This document shows, piece by piece, positions 6,870-8,716 of a stretch of DNA of 8,716 nucleotides (positions within the stretch are counted from its first letter, which is position 1; each line of letters begins with the position of its first letter). The notes under the pieces were generated by a model. That model was not told the DNA's origin. It was given only the letters and a program-made list of their open reading frames with translations, and ran no database searches. The position numbers and the translations under genes are program-made. Location of the stretch: assembly GCA_002501285.1 (NCBI GenBank), contig DLSG01000050.1, positions 1-8,716 of the forward strand, written 5' to 3'. This DNA comes from Christensenella sp. UBA7868 (GTDB taxonomy: Bacteria; Bacillota; Clostridia; Christensenellales; UBA1242).

Positions 6870-7103
6870 TTATTTTAAAAGTTTTACAAACCCACAAAGC
6901 ACTTCAGTGTAAGAATAACTTACTATATTATGTCCTTTTAAATCTTTAATCTCAACTGTAAAAACACTTGGATATAAGTTTTGAATAACACCTTCCAATT
7001 TTTCTGTTTTTTTACGTCCCCTGTTCACAAGCATCTTTACATTCTTACCTTTAATTTCTTCAATTTGTTGTTTAATCTCATTAAGTGTTAAAGTTGTTTT
7101 CAT
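6870..7103 (-). CDS. veg: Veg family protein
   Basis: A 77-residue protein matching Veg of Bacillus subtilis in length and in its core: VNRGRKKTEKLEGVIQNLYPSVFTVEI and then VSYSYTEVL (B. subtilis has GRRKT, TYPSVFV and VSYSYADIL). Veg is a small cytosolic protein conserved in Firmicutes and linked to biofilm gene control in B. subtilis; its molecular role is not settled. The ATG at 7103 begins MKTTLTLNEIKQQIE, which fits the family. An in-frame TTG at 7139 would add 12 residues with no support. No Shine-Dalgarno sequence precedes 7103. The zinc-knuckle gene's terminator lies just upstream, so veg needs a promoter in 7104-7138. An AACAAT hexamer at 7110-7115 is at the same distance from the ATG as the -10 boxes of the protease and Rho-like genes, but its -35 is poor. 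Confidence 0.88.
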   Translation of the reverse strand: MKTTLTLNEIKQQIEEIKGKNVKMLVNRGRKKTEKLEGVIQNLYPSVFTVEIKDLKGHNIVSYSYTEVLCGFVKLLK

Positions 7104-7137
7104 AACACAATTGTTGACAAAATATTTTTTTTCAAAC

Positions 7138-7165
7138 AAAAAAGCAACTATTTAAAGTTGCTTTT
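7138..7165 (-). terminator. Intrinsic terminator of the zinc-knuckle acidic protein gene
   Basis: A 10-bp perfect stem (AAAAGCAACT at 7140-7149 with AGTTGCTTTT at 7156-7165) has a six-base loop and ends on the minus strand in six Ts. It begins two bases past the stop codon of the upstream gene. Confidence 0.85.
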
Positions 7166-7167
7166 CA

Positions 7168-7677
7168 TTAAAAATCATCATCGTCACTATCATCATCTTC
7201 GTCATCGTCTGCATCATCAACATCATCAAGATCGTCGAAATCGTCATCGTCAAGGTCTTCAAGATCTTCTTCCTCTAAATCTTCAAGTTCCTCATCTTCA
7301 TCTTCCAAATCGGACAAATCTAGTTCAGGAGCATCAAGATCGTCTTGATCTTCGTCTGTAATCGAACACATTTCTCCAATTTCGTCTTCTTCTGTTTCTT
7401 GATCTTCATTTTCAACATACATACGCCAGTTATCTTCTCTGTCAACATTTCCTGCTAATCCGTCATCATAACTTTTCTCTTCTGCGCAATAAGAACACAT
7501 ATCTTCGTTTTCATTAATATAATTACTTTTACAGATAGGGCAAATTTGCATATTTTCAAGTTCATCATGTTTGCCAAGAGATGCAATTTCTGCTTTACAA
7601 ACACTGCAAAGTTTATCCTTTTTCTTAATATAGTTTAGTTCGCACCTTGGGCAACGAATGTATTCAACTTTTTCCAT
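7168..7677 (-). CDS. Small protein with two tandem zinc knuckles and an acidic tail, function unknown
   Basis: I do not recognise a named family. The 169-residue protein opens with two near-identical zinc-binding modules: Cys9/12/24/27 and Cys46/49/61/64. Both follow the pattern CPxCxxNYIxxxxxxCSxC with 11 residues between the CxxC pairs, so they look like an internal duplication. After a linker (about 65-95) residues 96-169 are almost entirely Asp, Glu and Leu, ending in a run of Asp. Such tails occur in proteins that mimic nucleic acid or that touch RNA polymerase (the delta subunit has one) or basic proteins; any such role here is a guess. The gene has its own sigma-A-type promoter, an AGGAG ribosome site five bases before the ATG at 7677, and its own terminator. 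It lies 83 bases after spo0A, and weak read-through from spo0A is possible. One extra cysteine (104) lies in the tail. Confidence 0.8.
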   Translation of the reverse strand: MEKVEYIRCPRCELNYIKKKDKLCSVCKAEIASLGKHDELENMQICPICKSNYINENEDMCSYCAEEKSYDDGLAGNVDREDNWRMYVENEDQETEEDEIGEMCSITDEDQDDLDAPELDLSDLEDEDEELEDLEEEDLEDLDDDDFDDLDDVDDADDDEDDDSDDDDF

Positions 7678-7705
7678 AATTACTCCTATAATTAAATCTA
7701 CGCTT

Positions 7706-7734
7706 ATTATAAATATTTATTATGTAAAAGTCTA
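7706..7734 (-). promoter_or_regulatory. Sigma-A-type promoter of the zinc-knuckle gene
   Basis: TAGACT at 7729-7734 (4 of 6), a 17-base spacer and a perfect TATAAT at 7706-7711. Transcription would start near 7699, giving a leader of about 22 bases that carries the AGGAG ribosome site. Confidence 0.6.
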
Positions 7735-7760
7735 GTAATTTATACAAATTTTTAAATTTT

Positions 7761-8507
7761 TTATACACCTTCTAAAAGCATTTTGTCCGCAACAAGCGCT
7801 ATAAATTCACCATTAGTTGGTTTTTCGTTGTTTGAATAAACTTTAACGCCAAAAAGTGCATTAATATTTTCAATTTTGCCTCTGTTCCAAGCAACTTCAA
7901 TAGCATGTCTAATTGCTCTTTCAACCTTGCTTGAACTTGTTTCAAATTTTTCAGCAATTGAAGGATATAATTTTTTAGTAATACTATTTATAATGTCAGG
8001 ATTGTCAATTGCCATTTTAATTGCTTCACGCAAAAATTGATAACCTTTAATATGTGCTGGAATACCAACCGTGATAAATATGTTTGTAATTTTTTCTTCT
8101 AAATTTTTGTTTTTCAAAACTAAAAAATTTTTGCCAGTTGATGAATTTAATACATCTAATATTCGACTTTTTAGAACTTCAACATTAAAAGGTTTTATCA
8201 TATAATAACTAACACCCAAATTCATGGCTTTTGTTATAAAACCTTCCATACTTAAACTTGATAAAATTATTATTTTAGTATTTAATCCAAGTTGATTAAT
8301 TTGTTCGATTAAACTAAATCCATCAATCCCACTTAACACTACGTCCATAACAACAACACTTGGTTTAAGTTTTTTAATTTCGTCTAATGCAATAAGTCCA
8401 TTAGAAGCACTACCAACCACTTCAAACTCTGCACTAGAGAAGCCCTCCTTTAACTCGTTTAATAGTTGCTCATTTTCATCAACAAGCATAATTTTTGTTT
8501 TTTCCAT
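7761..8507 (-). CDS. spo0A: Sporulation master regulator Spo0A
   Basis: A 248-residue response regulator. The receiver domain covers about residues 1-122: Asp10 and Glu11 form the acidic pocket, Asp55 in VVMDVVL is the phosphorylation site, Ser83 or Ser84 is the switch residue and Lys105 in MIKPF is the conserved lysine. The Spo0A C-terminal DNA-binding domain covers about 136-248, with the near-invariant SKVERAIRHAIEVAWNRG (193-210) and KPTNGEFIALVADKM (229-243). Phosphorylated Spo0A binds 0A boxes and starts sporulation. The usual Met-Pro after the phospho-acceptor (DxxMPxxDG) is replaced: the protein reads DVVLSGIDG. The start at 8507 has AAGGAG with nine bases to the ATG. A promoter and a Spo0A box lie upstream, which fits autoregulation. 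I see no clear terminator between spo0A and the next gene. Confidence 0.96.
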   Translation of the reverse strand: MEKTKIMLVDENEQLLNELKEGFSSAEFEVVGSASNGLIALDEIKKLKPSVVVMDVVLSGIDGFSLIEQINQLGLNTKIIILSSLSMEGFITKAMNLGVSYYMIKPFNVEVLKSRILDVLNSSTGKNFLVLKNKNLEEKITNIFITVGIPAHIKGYQFLREAIKMAIDNPDIINSITKKLYPSIAEKFETSSSKVERAIRHAIEVAWNRGKIENINALFGVKVYSNNEKPTNGEFIALVADKMLLEGV

Positions 8508-8555
8508 AATTTTTTTCTCCTTATTAAAATTTTGTTTTCCTTATTTAATCTTTTC

Positions 8556-8572
8556 GTTTTCTGGATGAAAAC
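8556..8572 (-). other. Hairpin at the predicted 5' end of the spo0A leader
   Basis: GTTTTC and GAAAAC (8567-8572 and 8556-8561) form a 6-bp stem with a five-base loop at the very start of the predicted transcript. It could protect the 5' end. It is too short to call a riboswitch. Confidence 0.35.
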
Positions 8573-8578
8573 AATAAA

Positions 8579-8607
8579 ATCTTAACACATTTTGTAGTTT
8601 ATTCCAA
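8579..8607 (-). promoter_or_regulatory. Extended -10 sigma-A-type promoter of spo0A
   Basis: TTGGAA at 8602-8607, a 17-base spacer and TAAGAT at 8579-8584, preceded by TGT (the TGn extended -10 element). The predicted start near 8572 gives a leader of about 65 bases with the ribosome site near its end. The hexamers match 4 of 6 each. A sigma-H promoter, known for spo0A in Bacillus, was not evident. Confidence 0.5.
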
Positions 8608-8664
8608 TAAAAAATAGAAAAAGTTTCTAATTTAATTGACTAAAAATGATGGTTTTTTTCGGTT

Positions 8665-8673
8665 TTTGTCGAA
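8665..8673 (+). promoter_or_regulatory. Spo0A binding site (0A box) upstream of spo0A
   Basis: TTTGTCGAA matches the 0A-box consensus (TTTGTCRAA) at every base. It lies about 60 bases upstream of the -35 box of the spo0A promoter, in a plausible place for autoregulation by Spo0A-P. Confidence 0.6.
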
Positions 8674-8716
8674 TTTCTTTAACTTTTCTCGGTTTTCTAA
8701 ATTAAAATTAGAAATT

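Noticed and set aside
7104..7139. TTG start 12 codons upstream in veg
   Set aside because: A rare start codon without a ribosome site, adding residues not found in Veg and abutting the preceding terminator.
7158..7361. His-rich open frame on the plus strand
   Set aside because: It is the antisense of the Asp/Glu tail of the zinc-knuckle gene; its composition comes from that tract and no ribosome site or family match is seen.
7735..7760. AT-only inverted repeat between spo0A and the zinc-knuckle gene
   Set aside because: The arms match only partly and contain almost no GC, so I do not call it a terminator.
8615..8629. TAGAAA-AAG-TTTCTA palindrome just upstream of the spo0A -35 box
   Set aside because: A possible operator, but short palindromes of A and T are frequent here and no matching regulator is known.
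8695..8715. TTTCTAA/TTAGAAA inverted repeat at the right edge
   Set aside because: It is almost pure AT with no following T-run in view, so it cannot be told from chance in such AT-rich DNA; it could be part of an upstream terminator cut by the window edge.

Overview
This window is very AT-rich DNA with dense coding, and every gene I can support lies on the minus strand. It carries Spo0A, SpoIIR, SleB, YpeB, a SipL-type protein and Veg, so the source is an endospore-forming member of the Firmicutes. A SipL-type SPOCS/LysM protein and Spo0A suggest the class Clostridia, probably an AT-rich and poorly characterised lineage. I cannot name a genus from the sequence.

In the direction of transcription (right to left): a 209-base control region with a Spo0A box and a sigma-A-type promoter leads into spo0A. 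Next is a small protein with two tandem zinc knuckles and a long Asp/Glu tail, with its own promoter and terminator. Then come veg and a SipL-like SPOCS/LysM protein, ending in a strong terminator. A tight three-gene unit spoIIR-sleB-ypeB follows, headed by a candidate forespore (sigma-F-like) promoter and closed by a terminator that overlaps the ypeB stop codon. Next is a Rho-like protein that keeps the whole Rho architecture but has lost the ATP-binding P-loop. The left edge holds a gene that runs out of the window and encodes a probable exported metzincin-type zinc metalloprotease.

The sporulation genes span the whole programme. Spo0A commits the cell. SpoIIR signals from forespore to mother cell. 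The SipL-like protein probably links coat and spore surface. SleB and YpeB are stored for cortex breakdown at germination. The Rho paralog lies immediately downstream of ypeB in its own transcription unit. In Bacillus subtilis Rho is known to restrain entry into sporulation, so a catalytically dead Rho beside sporulation genes is the most intriguing item here.

A second theme is translation initiation. Genes inside operons, and some first genes, have good Shine-Dalgarno sequences. The protease gene and the Rho-like gene instead have a sigma-A -10 hexamer ending exactly six bases before the ATG, which predicts leaderless mRNAs. The heads of spoIIR and veg also lack a Shine-Dalgarno sequence. 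No tRNA, rRNA, CRISPR array or insertion sequence was found, and no gene-free stretch exceeds 300 bases.
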